From: Streptomyces sp. CG 926
GTDB taxonomy: Bacteria > Actinomycetota > Actinomycetes > Streptomycetales > Streptomycetaceae
Reading direction: 5' to 3'
DNA length: 64,000 nt
Assembly: GCF_003148825.1 (NCBI RefSeq)
Contig: NZ_QGGZ01000001.1
Location: 806,001-870,000 of the forward strand
A model generated the notes under the pieces. The model ran no database searches. It saw only the letters and a program-made list of their open reading frames with translations, and was not told the DNA's origin. Of the stretch, positions 33,380-41,747 are shown in pieces. How positions within the stretch are numbered: the stretch's first letter is position 1; every line of letters starts with the position of its first letter. A program made the translations under genes and the position numbers.

Positions 33380-34171
33380 TCAGATCCGACGGTAGCTCGT
33401 GAAGAGGAACCCGGCCTCTTCCAGTACGCAGGCGGGCGCGAGCCGGTGCGGAACCGTGACGGAGGGGCCTCCGGCGATCCGCTGGGCGCCTCCCGCCACG
33501 AGCATCGGGGAGATCGTCAGACACAGCTCGTCCAGGGCGTCGGCGGCCACGAACTGCCCCAGGAGCCGGGGTCCGCCCTCGGTGAGCTGGCGGCGCAGCC
33601 CCCGAGCGGCGAGCTCCCGTACCACCCGGCCGGCGTCCACGCCCGCGCCCTCACCGGCCACCACGACCTCGGCCCCGGCCCGCGTCGCCTCGGCCACCCG
33701 GTCGGCGGGCGCGGCGGCCCCGGTGACCACCAGGGTCGGCACCAGCGGGGAGGTGAACAGGGGCAGCGAGAAGTCCAGGTCCAGGCTCGCGGTGACCACG
33801 GCGATGGCGGGGGCCGGGCCCTGTCCGCAGGCGGCGCGGCGGGCGGCGAAGGCCTCCCGGGCGCGGGCCGGGCGGTAGCCCTCCTGCCGAACCGTTTCCG
33901 CGCCGACGACCACCACATCGGCCAGGGCTCGCAGGGTGCCGAAGATCCGCATGTCCGTCTCACCGGAGATGGGCTGCGAGCGGCCGTCGTGCTGGGCGCC
34001 CCCGTCCAGGGTGGAGACCATGTTGGCCCGGAGCCAGTGGCCGTCCGCCGTCAGCGCGGGGTACGCGTAGGCCTCCGCCAGCTCGTCGAGCGACCACTCC
34101 CGGTCGGCCAGGTCGGCCGCGTCCCGGGGCGGAGCTGGTGTCTGATCGGTCACAGGGAACAGGCGTCGCAT
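33380..34171 (-). CDS. RibD C-terminal-type pyrimidine reductase family protein
   Basis: 263 residues. RANMVSTLDGGAQHDGRS near residue 49, DVVVVGAETVRQEGYRP near 87, RRQLTEGGPRLLGQFV near 192 and LCLTISPMLVAGG are the nucleotide- and substrate-binding signatures of the RibD_C/dihydrofolate-reductase fold. There is no deaminase domain, so it is a stand-alone NADPH-dependent reductase. It may take part in riboflavin synthesis (5-amino-6-ribosylamino-uracil phosphate reduction) or an unrelated reduction. It is divergent from zapE with only 36 bp between the starts. Confidence 0.88.
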   Translation of the reverse strand: MRRLFPVTDQTPAPPRDAADLADREWSLDELAEAYAYPALTADGHWLRANMVSTLDGGAQHDGRSQPISGETDMRIFGTLRALADVVVVGAETVRQEGYRPARAREAFAARRAACGQGPAPAIAVVTASLDLDFSLPLFTSPLVPTLVVTGAAAPADRVAEATRAGAEVVVAGEGAGVDAGRVVRELAARGLRRQLTEGGPRLLGQFVAADALDELCLTISPMLVAGGAQRIAGGPSVTVPHRLAPACVLEEAGFLFTSYRRI

Positions 34172-34193
34172 CGGTGCAGTGTGCCACGCCCCG

Positions 34194-34208
34194 TAGAGTT
34201 GAGAGCTG
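34194..34208 (+). promoter_or_regulatory. Probable -10 box giving a leaderless zapE transcript
   Basis: TAGAGT at 34194-34199 lies 8 bases upstream of the GTG at 34208, the distance expected between a -10 element and the transcription start. No Shine-Dalgarno sequence is present, so translation probably begins at the first base of the message. Only 36 bp separate this start from the divergent reductase gene. Confidence 0.5.
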
Positions 34209-35311
34209 TGTCGACATCACTCTCCACCTCCGGTTACACCTCCGGCCGGCCGCCCATAGCCGACGCGGGGCCCCAGGCCCTCTGCGCGCGCGAGCCGCGG
34301 GTGCCCGCCGAACGGCTGGTGGCCGAGATGGTCCCGCCGCCGCGCTTCGACTCGGTGCGCTTCGACACGTACAACCCGGACCCGACCCAGCCCAGCCAGT
34401 CCGAGGCCGTCACCGTGCTGAGCGGCTTCGCCGCCGGTCTGGGCGGCGCGCACGCCAGCGGCGCGGGCAGGAAGCGCTGGTTCTCCAAGAAGCAGGCCGC
34501 CCCCACCGGCCCCCGCGGGGTCTACCTCGACGGTGGCTACGGCGTCGGCAAGACCCACCTGCTGGCCTCCCTGTGGCACGCCACCCCGGCCGAGCCCGCG
34601 CTCAAGGCGTTCGGCACCTTCGTGGAGCTGACCAACCTGGTCGGCGCGCTCGGCTTCCAGCAGACCGTGCAGACCCTGGGCGGCCACCGGCTGCTGTGCA
34701 TCGACGAGTTCGAACTGGACGACCCGGGCGACACCGTACTGGTGTCCTCGCTGCTCAGCCGGCTCGTCGAGCAGGGTGTGGCGCTGGCCGCCACCTCCAA
34801 CACGCTGCCCGGCAAGCTCGGCGAGGGCCGCTTCGCCGCCGCCGACTTCCTGCGCGAGATCCAGGGGCTGTCGGCGCACTTCCGGCCGCTGCGGATCGAC
34901 GGCCAGGACTACCGCCACCGCGGTCTGCCCGAGGCCCCGTCCCCCTTCGGCGACGAGCAGGTCACCAAGGCGGCGTACGCGACCGAGGGCGCGAGCCTGG
35001 ACGACTTCCCCGGCCTGCTCGAACACCTGGCCCGGGTGCACCCCAGCCGCTACGGCGCGCTGACCGACGGCCTCACGGCGGTCTGCCTGACCGATGTCGG
35101 CCCGGTGCCGGACCAGTCGACGGCGCTGCGGCTGGTGGTACTGGCCGACCGCCTCTACGACCGCGAGATCCCGGTGCTGGCCTCCGGGGTCCCCTTCGAC
35201 AAGCTGTTCAGTGAGGAGATGCTGAACGGCGGCTATCGGAAGAAGTACTTCCGCGCCATATCGCGGCTCACCGCCCTGGCGCGCGACGCGAAGCCCCTGG
35301 TCTCCCAGTAG
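34208..35311 (+). CDS. zapE: Cell division protein ZapE (AFG1-like ATPase)
   Basis: 367 residues. Walker A in YLDGGYGVGKTHLLASLWH near residue 100, Walker B in RLLCIDEFELDDPGD, arginine/sensor segments LAATSNTLP and FPGLLEHLARVHPSRY: the AFG1/ZapE family pattern. In Escherichia coli ZapE influences Z-ring constriction; in actinomycetes the role is inferred. An N-terminal Ser/Thr-rich extension of about 20 residues is present. The start at GTG 34208 fits a leaderless message. Confidence 0.9.
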   Translation: MSTSLSTSGYTSGRPPIADAGPQALCAREPRVPAERLVAEMVPPPRFDSVRFDTYNPDPTQPSQSEAVTVLSGFAAGLGGAHASGAGRKRWFSKKQAAPTGPRGVYLDGGYGVGKTHLLASLWHATPAEPALKAFGTFVELTNLVGALGFQQTVQTLGGHRLLCIDEFELDDPGDTVLVSSLLSRLVEQGVALAATSNTLPGKLGEGRFAAADFLREIQGLSAHFRPLRIDGQDYRHRGLPEAPSPFGDEQVTKAAYATEGASLDDFPGLLEHLARVHPSRYGALTDGLTAVCLTDVGPVPDQSTALRLVVLADRLYDREIPVLASGVPFDKLFSEEMLNGGYRKKYFRAISRLTALARDAKPLVSQ

Positions 35312-35373
35312 GTTTGGGGACGCCGGGCCCTTTCGGGAGCCCGGCCGTTTCCCACATCTTCGAAGGGATCACC

Positions 35374-35799
35374 ATGGCCACCACGCGTACCGCGCACACC
35401 GTCTGGGAAGGCAACCTGCTCAAGGGTGCCGGCACGGTCAGCCTCGACTCCTCGGGCAGGGGCTCGTTCGAGGTTTCCTGGCCCTCGCGCGCCGAGGCCG
35501 CGAACGGCAAGACCAGCCCGGAAGAGCTGATCGCCGCCGCGCACTCCAGCTGCTACTCGATGGCCCTCTCGCACGGCCTGGACGGCGCCGGCACCCCGCC
35601 CACCCGCCTGGAGACCAAGGCCGATGTGACCTTCCAGCCGGGCGAGGGCATCACCGGCATCCACCTGTCGGTCCGTGCCGAGGTCCCCGGCCTGGACGCG
35701 GAGGGCTTCGCCGCCGCGGCCGAGGACGCCAAGAAGAACTGCCCGGTCAGCCAGGCCCTGACCGGTACGACGATCACCCTGAGCGCGGAGCTCGTCTGA
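35374..35799 (+). CDS. OsmC/Ohr-family peroxiredoxin-like protein
   Basis: 141 residues, ATG preceded by GAAGGGATCACC. The peroxidatic Cys is in AAAHSSCYSMALSHGL near residue 59, and the second Cys in KKNCPVSQALTGT near 124. These two cysteines, 60-70 residues apart, are typical of OsmC proteins that reduce organic hydroperoxides. The N-terminal TAHTVWEGNLLKGAGTV strand pair is also typical. It lies 62 bp after zapE, possibly with its own promoter. Confidence 0.92.
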   Translation: MATTRTAHTVWEGNLLKGAGTVSLDSSGRGSFEVSWPSRAEAANGKTSPEELIAAAHSSCYSMALSHGLDGAGTPPTRLETKADVTFQPGEGITGIHLSVRAEVPGLDAEGFAAAAEDAKKNCPVSQALTGTTITLSAELV

Positions 35800-35850
35800 T
35801 CGTCCCGCTCCGGCGGGGGTGCGGGCCGCACGTGGCGGCCCGCGCCCCCG

Positions 35851-37044
35851 TCAGGCGGTCGCCAGCTGCGGGATCAGGCGCATCGCGTTGTCGTGGTAGA
35901 TCCCCCGCAGCTGCTCCGGGGTGAAGGCCGGGTCGGCTTCGAGGGCGGGGAGCGCCAGGTCCGTGACCGTGTCGGCGGGGGCGGCCGGCCAGTCCGTGCC
36001 GAAGAGGACGTGCTCGGCCGGGACGTGCTCCAGCAGGGTCGCGGCGGGCGCCATGGGGCCTGCCGTGTCGTAGTAGAAGCGGCTCAGGTGGTCACGTACG
36101 GCCGCGGGCTCGACACTCGGTTCGCAGAACCGCCCGAGGGCCTGCAGGCGCGTCGCGATGTACGGCAGGAAGCCTCCGGCGTGCGGCAGGACGACGGAGA
36201 TGTCCGGGAACCGGTCCAGGGTCCTCCTGCTGATCATGTTCACGGCGGCCCGTGTGGTGTCCAGCAGGAAGTCGCACATGAAGTTCGGGATACCCGGCAC
36301 GGTCGATCCACCGGGAGGACCGGCTGCACCGGGCGGACCGGACGGGGCGGACCCACCAGGCGGACCGGACCCACCGGGCGGACCGGGCGGACCCGCCGCA
36401 CCCGGCCCTCGGGGCGGGCCGTCCGGCAGGTTGTGGGGGTGGGTGTCCACCACGGCGGAGAACTCGTTCAGCTCGTGGAACAGCCGGTCGTAGGCGGGAT
36501 CGCCGAGGTAGACGCCCCCGTAGTTGGCCGTCACGTTCACCCCGACGGCCCCGAGCTGCCCCAGCCCGCGGCGTACGGCCCAGGACGAGGCGTCCGCGTC
36601 GTCCAGGAAGAGCGGCACGTAGTACGAGAACCGTCCCGGATGCGACTGCGCCACCTCGATCATCGACTGCAGCGTGATGTTGATGGCTTCGCGCAGCTGC
36701 GCCGACGACCGGTAGCGCGCCGGCAGCATCGGCTTGAGGACGGCGGTCGTGATGCCCGCGTCGTCCATGAAGCGGATCGCCGCCTCGGTGCCGAGCCGGG
36801 ACCACGGGGGCAGCCGATCCGGATTGATCAGTTCATGGTGCGCGGCCCAGTCGCGCCACTGCGGCGCGCAGAAGTGATGATGCATGTCGATCTTCGGATG
36901 GACCGCGCGCGCCGCGTCCGTGCCCGGCGCGGAGGAACCCCGCGCGACCCGGACGACCTCACTGGTGCCCACCGCAGCGATGCGCAGTTCGTCCGCCGGC
37001 GTCCCCAGGAGGCGCAGTGCGGAGGTACTCATGGAATCCGTCAT
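35851..37044 (-). CDS. Amidohydrolase (ACMSD-like) with a collagen-like insertion
   Basis: 397 residues; ATG preceded by GGGAGGTGGATCGGC. Metal-binding HHH in KIDMHHHFCAP near residue 53, VDTHPHNLPDG near 200, VLPHAGGFLPY near 288 and FGTDWPAAP near 345 define the amidohydrolase-2 (ACMSD/INO1-like decarboxylase) barrel. Between HNLPDG and IPNFMCDFLLD about 40 residues are Gly-Pro-Pro/Gly-X-Y type, which most family members lack; the DNA there (36301-36420) is repetitive. The barrel should still fold if the insert loops out. It lies 27 bp downstream of a P450, so the pair may degrade or tailor one compound. Confidence 0.88.
   Translation of the reverse strand: MTDSMSTSALRLLGTPADELRIAAVGTSEVVRVARGSSAPGTDAARAVHPKIDMHHHFCAPQWRDWAAHHELINPDRLPPWSRLGTEAAIRFMDDAGITTAVLKPMLPARYRSSAQLREAINITLQSMIEVAQSHPGRFSYYVPLFLDDADASSWAVRRGLGQLGAVGVNVTANYGGVYLGDPAYDRLFHELNEFSAVVDTHPHNLPDGPPRGPGAAGPPGPPGGSGPPGGSAPSGPPGAAGPPGGSTVPGIPNFMCDFLLDTTRAAVNMISRRTLDRFPDISVVLPHAGGFLPYIATRLQALGRFCEPSVEPAAVRDHLSRFYYDTAGPMAPAATLLEHVPAEHVLFGTDWPAAPADTVTDLALPALEADPAFTPEQLRGIYHDNAMRLIPQLATA
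36301..36420 (-). repeat. Short imperfect tandem repeat encoding Gly-X-Y residues
   Basis: The plus strand has recurring GGCGGACC(G/C)GAC and CCACCGGG(C/A)GGACC units of 9-18 bp. Read on the minus strand in the amidohydrolase frame they give repeated GPP, GGS and GPG triplets. The repeat keeps the frame (multiples of 9) and lies at a surface-loop position of the barrel. Confidence 0.75.
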
Positions 37045-37071
37045 GCCGATCCACCTCCCATCGGGTCCGCG

Positions 37072-38403
37072 TCACCTTCCGGAGGCGACCGAGGCCAGGG
37101 ACGCCTCGCCCGGGTCCGCGTCGGGTCGGACCGGGTCCGGCTCCCGCCCCGGCTCCAGGACGAGCCGGAGGTGTTCGAGGCCCCGGAACGCCGGCACCGG
37201 CCCCTTGAGCCACGCCTTCCCGGTCTCCCGCGCGTCGGCGAGCTCCATGTCCGGGAACTCCCGCAGGAGGGTGGCGAGCGCGATCTCGAGTTCGAGGCGC
37301 GCGAGCGGCGCCCCCAGGCAGTAGTGGGTGCCGTGCCCGAAGCCCAGGTGCGTGCCCTGCAGGCCCTCGCGGGTCACGTCCAGCTCGTCGGGGCGGTCGA
37401 ACCTCTCGGGGTCCCGGTTGGCGGAGGAGATCGCGATCTGCACGAGGGAACCCTCGGGGATGTGCGTACCCCGGATCTCGGCGTCCCGCGCCGCGTACCG
37501 GAAGGTCGACGTCTCCACCGAGCCCTCGAAGCGCAACATCTCCTCCACCGCCCGCGGCACGAGCGTCGGGTCCTTCCGCAGCAAGGCCGCCTGATCGGGG
37601 CGCAGCAGCAGGTTCAGGACGGAGTTGCCGATCTGGTAGGCGGTGGTCTTGTGGCCGGCGAAGAACAGCACCCACAGCGAGGCGATCAGTTCGGGGTCCT
37701 CCAGCTGCTCCTCCCCTTGCAGGAGGTCGCTGAGGAAGGAGTCCGACGGGTGCGCGCGCGTGTCCGCGATGAGCCGCTCCAACCGGTGCTGCAGGCGCTC
37801 CTCGGCGGCCTTCAGCTCGGCCTTGCGGCTGGGGTCGAAGCGGGAGCGGGTCACCACCGCGAACTGCTCCAGGATCTCCGGGCGGTCCTCCTGGGGGATG
37901 CCCATCAGTTCGCACAGGACCGCGACGGGCAGCGGGAACGCGAACGCGGTCATCAGGTCGACGGTGCCCGCCGCGCGGCATTCGCCGAGGAGGTGCTCGG
38001 CGATCTCGGTGATCCTCGGACGCATCTGCTCCACCCGCCGGGGGGTGAAGGCGCTGCGCAGGACGCGGCGCAGCCGTGTGTGCCGGGGCGGGTCCGAGAA
38101 GAGCACGTTGTCGTCGAGGGCGTCGAAGAAGCTGCCGTACACCGCGTGGTAGGTGTCGATGGCGCCGTGCATGTTCTTGCTGAACCGGGGGTCCGACAGC
38201 GCCTCACGGGCGTCGTCGTGACGGGTGATGAGGTACGTGTCGATCCCGTGGGGAGGGGTCAGCCGACACACCGGATCCCGCTCGCGCAGGGCGGCGTACA
38301 TCGGATGGGGGCACAGCCGGTACTCCGGCGCGCCCCGGGACACGGCCGACACGATCTCGTGCAGCTCTCCGCCGCCGTCCGGTGCCGCATCCTGCTGCGC
38401 CAT
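37072..38403 (-). CDS. Cytochrome P450
   Basis: 443 residues from ATG 38403, preceded by GGAGGGTACGGACC; an earlier in-frame start lacks a ribosome site. The I-helix is FFAGHKTTAYQ near 246 (the usual E/D before the Thr pair is replaced by K). Helix K is VEEMLRFEGSV, and the haem loop is FGHGTHYCLGAPLARLELE near 345. CYP107-like bacterial class I layout, soluble. No ferredoxin gene is adjacent, so electron partners must be encoded elsewhere. It is upstream of the amidohydrolase in a likely two-gene operon. Confidence 0.95.
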   Translation of the reverse strand: MAQQDAAPDGGGELHEIVSAVSRGAPEYRLCPHPMYAALRERDPVCRLTPPHGIDTYLITRHDDAREALSDPRFSKNMHGAIDTYHAVYGSFFDALDDNVLFSDPPRHTRLRRVLRSAFTPRRVEQMRPRITEIAEHLLGECRAAGTVDLMTAFAFPLPVAVLCELMGIPQEDRPEILEQFAVVTRSRFDPSRKAELKAAEERLQHRLERLIADTRAHPSDSFLSDLLQGEEQLEDPELIASLWVLFFAGHKTTAYQIGNSVLNLLLRPDQAALLRKDPTLVPRAVEEMLRFEGSVETSTFRYAARDAEIRGTHIPEGSLVQIAISSANRDPERFDRPDELDVTREGLQGTHLGFGHGTHYCLGAPLARLELEIALATLLREFPDMELADARETGKAWLKGPVPAFRGLEHLRLVLEPGREPDPVRPDADPGEASLASVASGR

Positions 38404-38651
38404 GGTCCGTACCCTCCGTCGCACTCGCCTGCTGGGGACAACACCGGTTCCCCGTGCGGGTAGGTCGTGAAACGACGCCGTTCCCGTTCGAGTGAGCCGC
38501 CGGCGGCGGGTGCCGGGCCGGCTCGGGGTACGGGTCCGGCCGACCGTCAGCCGATCGGCGGTCGCCCGTCCGGGCCGAGTGTGTGGCGGGCGCGGCGGGC
38601 CGGGGAAGGGCTGCAGGTGCCCCCAGCCAGCCCGTCACAAGGAGCCCGCGC

Positions 38652-39212
38652 ATGGCCCGTAGTCTCGCCCTGGCCCTCACGGCAGCCGCCTCGCTCACCC
38701 TGGCGGCCGTCGCCGCTCCGCTCGCCGCCGCGGACCCGGGCCCCGGCCGGGCCCAGGGCGATCGTGCCCTCACCTACGCGGCGACCGCCAGGTATCAGGT
38801 CCACGCCAACGCCGTGGCGGACGGCTACAAGCCCGACCAGTACTGCGTCGTCGACAAGGCGGGCCCGGGCGCGCTCGGTTACCCGCACTTCAACCACAAG
38901 TACGACAACTCCCTCGACCCGAGGAAGCCCGCCGCCCTGTTCTACGAGGACGACGGGCGCGGCGGCAAACGGCTCGTCGCGGTCCAGTGGTTGGTCTACG
39001 ACCGCGACCAGAAGCTGACGACGGACGACGACCGCCCGACGATGTTCGGCATCCCCTTCAAGGGCCCCAAGCCCGGCAACTTCCCCGGTCAGCCCGTGCA
39101 CTACGCCTTGCACATGTGGCTCTGGAAGAAGAATCCCGACGGCCTGTTCGAGACCTTCAACCGGGCGGTGACCTGCCTTCCGGGCACCGTCCGCCCCAAG
39201 CCGTCGCTCTGA
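38652..39212 (+). CDS. Secreted protein of unknown function
   Basis: 186 residues; ATG at 38652 preceded by AAGGAGCCCGCGC. Classic Sec signal peptide: ARSLALALTAAASLTLAAVA and a likely cut near PLAAADPG. The mature part has GYPHFNHKYDNSLDPRKPAA, then FYEDDGRGGKRLVAVQW and HYALHMWLWKKNPDGLFETF, conserved-looking but unrecognised. Two cysteines in the mature part could form one disulfide. It overlaps the next gene by one base (TGATG). Confidence 0.85.
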   Translation: MARSLALALTAAASLTLAAVAAPLAAADPGPGRAQGDRALTYAATARYQVHANAVADGYKPDQYCVVDKAGPGALGYPHFNHKYDNSLDPRKPAALFYEDDGRGGKRLVAVQWLVYDRDQKLTTDDDRPTMFGIPFKGPKPGNFPGQPVHYALHMWLWKKNPDGLFETFNRAVTCLPGTVRPKPSL

Positions 39213-40600
39213 TGCCTCGCCGGGAGCCACCGAAGCCCCTGACCCGACGGGGTCTGCTCGCCGCCGGCGGGATCGTCTTCAGCGGGGCGCTGGGCGCCCT
39301 GTTCGCCGGTGGCGGCTCCGGGGCCGCGGCCGGGACCCGGCGGTCCCCCCGCACCGGTCGCGGGTACGGACCGCTGGTCGCCGATCCGCGCGGGCTGCTC
39401 GACCTGCCCGCGGGGTTCACGTACCGGGTGCTGTCCCGGGCAGGCGAGCCGCTGCGCTCCGGCGAGGGCCCGGTACCCGCCAACTGCGACGGCATGGCCG
39501 CCTTCGGGGCCGGAGGCGGCCGCGTGCGCCTGGTGCGCAATCACGAGAACCGCACCACCGCCGCGCTGCGCGTCCCCGCCGTCCCGGGGCTGACCTACGA
39601 CCCCGAGGCCCTCGGCGGCTGCACCGCGCTGGAGCTGGACGCGGCCGGGCGGGTCACCGGCGAGCGGGTCGCCCTCGCCGGTACCGCCGTCAACTGCGCG
39701 GGCGGCCGCACCCCCTGGAACACCTGGCTGAGCTGTGAGGAGACCGAGGACCGCGCGGGTACCTCCGGCTACACCCGCGACCACGGCTACGTCTTCGAGG
39801 TGGACCCGGCCGACCCGCACCGCTCGGGCGCGGTACCGCTCACCGCGATGGGCCGCTTCGCGCACGAGGCCGTCGCCGTGGACCCGTACCGCGGGGTCGT
39901 CTACGAGACCGAGGACGCCTTCGTCCGGCCGTTCGGGCTGTTCTACCGGTTCCTGCCGGAGCGGCCGCTGGGCGGGCTCGGCTCGCTGCGGGCCGGGGGG
40001 CGGTTGGAGGCCCTGCGGGTGCCCGGGGTCGCGGACCTGGCGGTGGTGGACGAGCCCGGGGCGGAGTTCCCGGTGGAGTGGGTGCCCGTACCCGACCCCT
40101 CGGCGGCCGGGACGCCGATCCGGCTCCAGGACTTCGGGCCCGGCGGGATCACCCACGCGCAGAAGCTGGAGGGCTGCTACTGGGGCGACGGCGGGGTGCA
40201 CTTCGTGTCCAGCTTCGCCCGGACCGGCGAGGGCGCGGCCGCCGACCACCACGGGCAGGTGTGGTTCCACGACCCGCGGCGCTCCACGATCCGCCTGGAC
40301 GTGCGCTTCGGCCCGGCGGCCGACATCGCGCTGCCCGGGGACTCCCCCGACAACATCTGCCTGGCCCCGGACGGCGGACTGATGGTGTGCGAGGACGGCG
40401 GTGGCGCGCAGTACGTCTTCGGGGTGACGGAGGGCGGCGAGGTCTACCCGATGGCCCGCAACGCCGAGGACATCGGTCGGCCCGGAGCCCCGGAGTGGGG
40501 GGAGTTCGCCGGGGTCACCTTCTCCCCCGACGGGCGGACGATGTTCGTGAACGCCTACGCGCCGGGGACGACGTTCGCGGTGACGGGGCCCTGGCACTGA
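39212..40600 (+). CDS. PhoX-like secreted phosphatase family protein
   Basis: 462 residues. The N-terminus LTRRGLLAAGGIVFSGALG is a twin-arginine-like signal (TRRG). In the mature protein, LVRNHENRTT, WLSCEETED, FAHEAVAVDPYRGVVYETED and SPDNICLAPDGGLMVCEDGG match the calcium- and iron-binding propeller of the PhoX/DUF839 family. Predicted to be exported folded and to hydrolyse phosphate esters, though not every member is active. No PHO box was sought in detail. It is coupled to the preceding secreted protein. Confidence 0.88.
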   Translation: MPRREPPKPLTRRGLLAAGGIVFSGALGALFAGGGSGAAAGTRRSPRTGRGYGPLVADPRGLLDLPAGFTYRVLSRAGEPLRSGEGPVPANCDGMAAFGAGGGRVRLVRNHENRTTAALRVPAVPGLTYDPEALGGCTALELDAAGRVTGERVALAGTAVNCAGGRTPWNTWLSCEETEDRAGTSGYTRDHGYVFEVDPADPHRSGAVPLTAMGRFAHEAVAVDPYRGVVYETEDAFVRPFGLFYRFLPERPLGGLGSLRAGGRLEALRVPGVADLAVVDEPGAEFPVEWVPVPDPSAAGTPIRLQDFGPGGITHAQKLEGCYWGDGGVHFVSSFARTGEGAAADHHGQVWFHDPRRSTIRLDVRFGPAADIALPGDSPDNICLAPDGGLMVCEDGGGAQYVFGVTEGGEVYPMARNAEDIGRPGAPEWGEFAGVTFSPDGRTMFVNAYAPGTTFAVTGPWH

Positions 40601-40664
40601 CCTCGCGCTCCCGTTCGGTCTGCTGGAAGATCGTACGGAACCGACGGGATTGGGGTGGTCAGCG

Positions 40665-41687
40665 ATGGCCGGGAAGCAGAACGAGAAGCGGAAGTCGGCG
40701 AAGCCGTCCGGGAAGCGGCGGGAGGAGCGGGAGAAGGACGCCGAGCCCGCGAAGAACGCGAAGTCGAAGTCCGGTAAGGGCACGAAGTCCGGGGCCTCCG
40801 GGAAGTCGGCGAAGTCGGGGAAGCCGTCCGCGGCCGAGGTGTCCGTCCCCCGGTCACTGCGGGAGCTGCTGCGCGTCACCCCGGGCGAGCGGCCGGACCT
40901 CGCCCGCCTGGACCCCTCTTCGACCCCCGGCGGCCCCGCCGACAAGGCGGCCGGGGTGGCGGCCACCGCTCTGCTGGCGCAGCCGCTGGGCTCCCTCCAG
41001 GAGCGGCTCTACGCGGCGAGCACCGCCGGTGACCGCCGCCGTGTCCTGCTCGTCCTCCAAGGCATGGACACCAGCGGCAAGGGCGGCACCCTCAAGCACG
41101 TGATCGGCCTGTTCAACCCCTCCGGGTGCCGGATCAAGGCCTTCAAGGCGCCCACCGAGGAGGAGCTGGGCCACCCCTTCCTCTGGCGGATCAAGCAGGA
41201 GCTCCCCCGGCCGGGCGAGATCGGCATCTTCGACCGTTCCCACTACGAGGACGTGCTCATCGCCCGGGTCCGCGAGCTGGTGCCGCGCAACCGGGTGCGG
41301 GCCCGGTACGCCCAGATCAACCGGTTCGAGAAGGCTCTCACGGAGGACGGGGTGACCGTGGTGAAGGTCTTCCTGCACATCGGCCACGAAGAGCAGCGGA
41401 CCCGACTCCTGCAGCGACTGGACAACCCGGACAAGCACTGGAAGTTCAACGTGGGCGACATCGAGGAGCGCACCGTGTGGCCCGCGTACCAGGAGGCGTA
41501 CGAGGTGGCGATGGAGCGCTGCTCCACCGACGAGGCGCCCTGGTACGTGGTGCCCGCGGACCGCAAGTGGTACCGCAACTGGGCGATCAGCACACTGCTG
41601 CGGGAGCACTTGGAGGACATCGATCCGCAGTATCCGAAGGCGGAGTTCGATGTCGAGGAGTGCCGTAGGCGGCTCCTGGCGGGGTGA
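40665..41687 (+). CDS. ppk2: Polyphosphate kinase 2 family protein with basic N-terminal tail
   Basis: 340 residues from ATG 40665 (a TTG five codons upstream is possible). Residues 1-60 are Lys/Ser/Gly-rich and probably disordered or nucleic-acid- or polyphosphate-binding. The kinase part has LLVLQGMDTSGKGGTLKHVI (Walker A), GIFDRSHYEDVLIARV (Walker B/lid), KHWKFNVGDIEER and WYVVPADRKWYRNW. These are diagnostic for PPK2, which moves phosphate between polyphosphate and nucleotides. The subclass (NDP or NMP) cannot be told with confidence. Cytosolic. Confidence 0.93.
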   Translation: MAGKQNEKRKSAKPSGKRREEREKDAEPAKNAKSKSGKGTKSGASGKSAKSGKPSAAEVSVPRSLRELLRVTPGERPDLARLDPSSTPGGPADKAAGVAATALLAQPLGSLQERLYAASTAGDRRRVLLVLQGMDTSGKGGTLKHVIGLFNPSGCRIKAFKAPTEEELGHPFLWRIKQELPRPGEIGIFDRSHYEDVLIARVRELVPRNRVRARYAQINRFEKALTEDGVTVVKVFLHIGHEEQRTRLLQRLDNPDKHWKFNVGDIEERTVWPAYQEAYEVAMERCSTDEAPWYVVPADRKWYRNWAISTLLREHLEDIDPQYPKAEFDVEECRRRLLAG

Positions 41688-41732
41688 GTCCCACCTGACC
41701 GCCTGTCGCTCATTCTTCTGATCAGTTAGTCA

Positions 41733-41747
41733 TATATTTTGCGTACG
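41733..41747 (+). promoter_or_regulatory. AT-rich -10 box for a leaderless start
   Basis: TATATT at 41733-41738 inside CATATATTTT is one of the few AT-rich spots in the region and lies 8 bases before the GTG at 41747. There is no Shine-Dalgarno sequence, so the message probably starts at or within a base of the start codon. Confidence 0.5.

Noticed and set aside
36301..36420. Frameshift or assembly error in the amidohydrolase
   Set aside because: The barrel motifs on both sides are in the same frame and the repeat length is a multiple of three.
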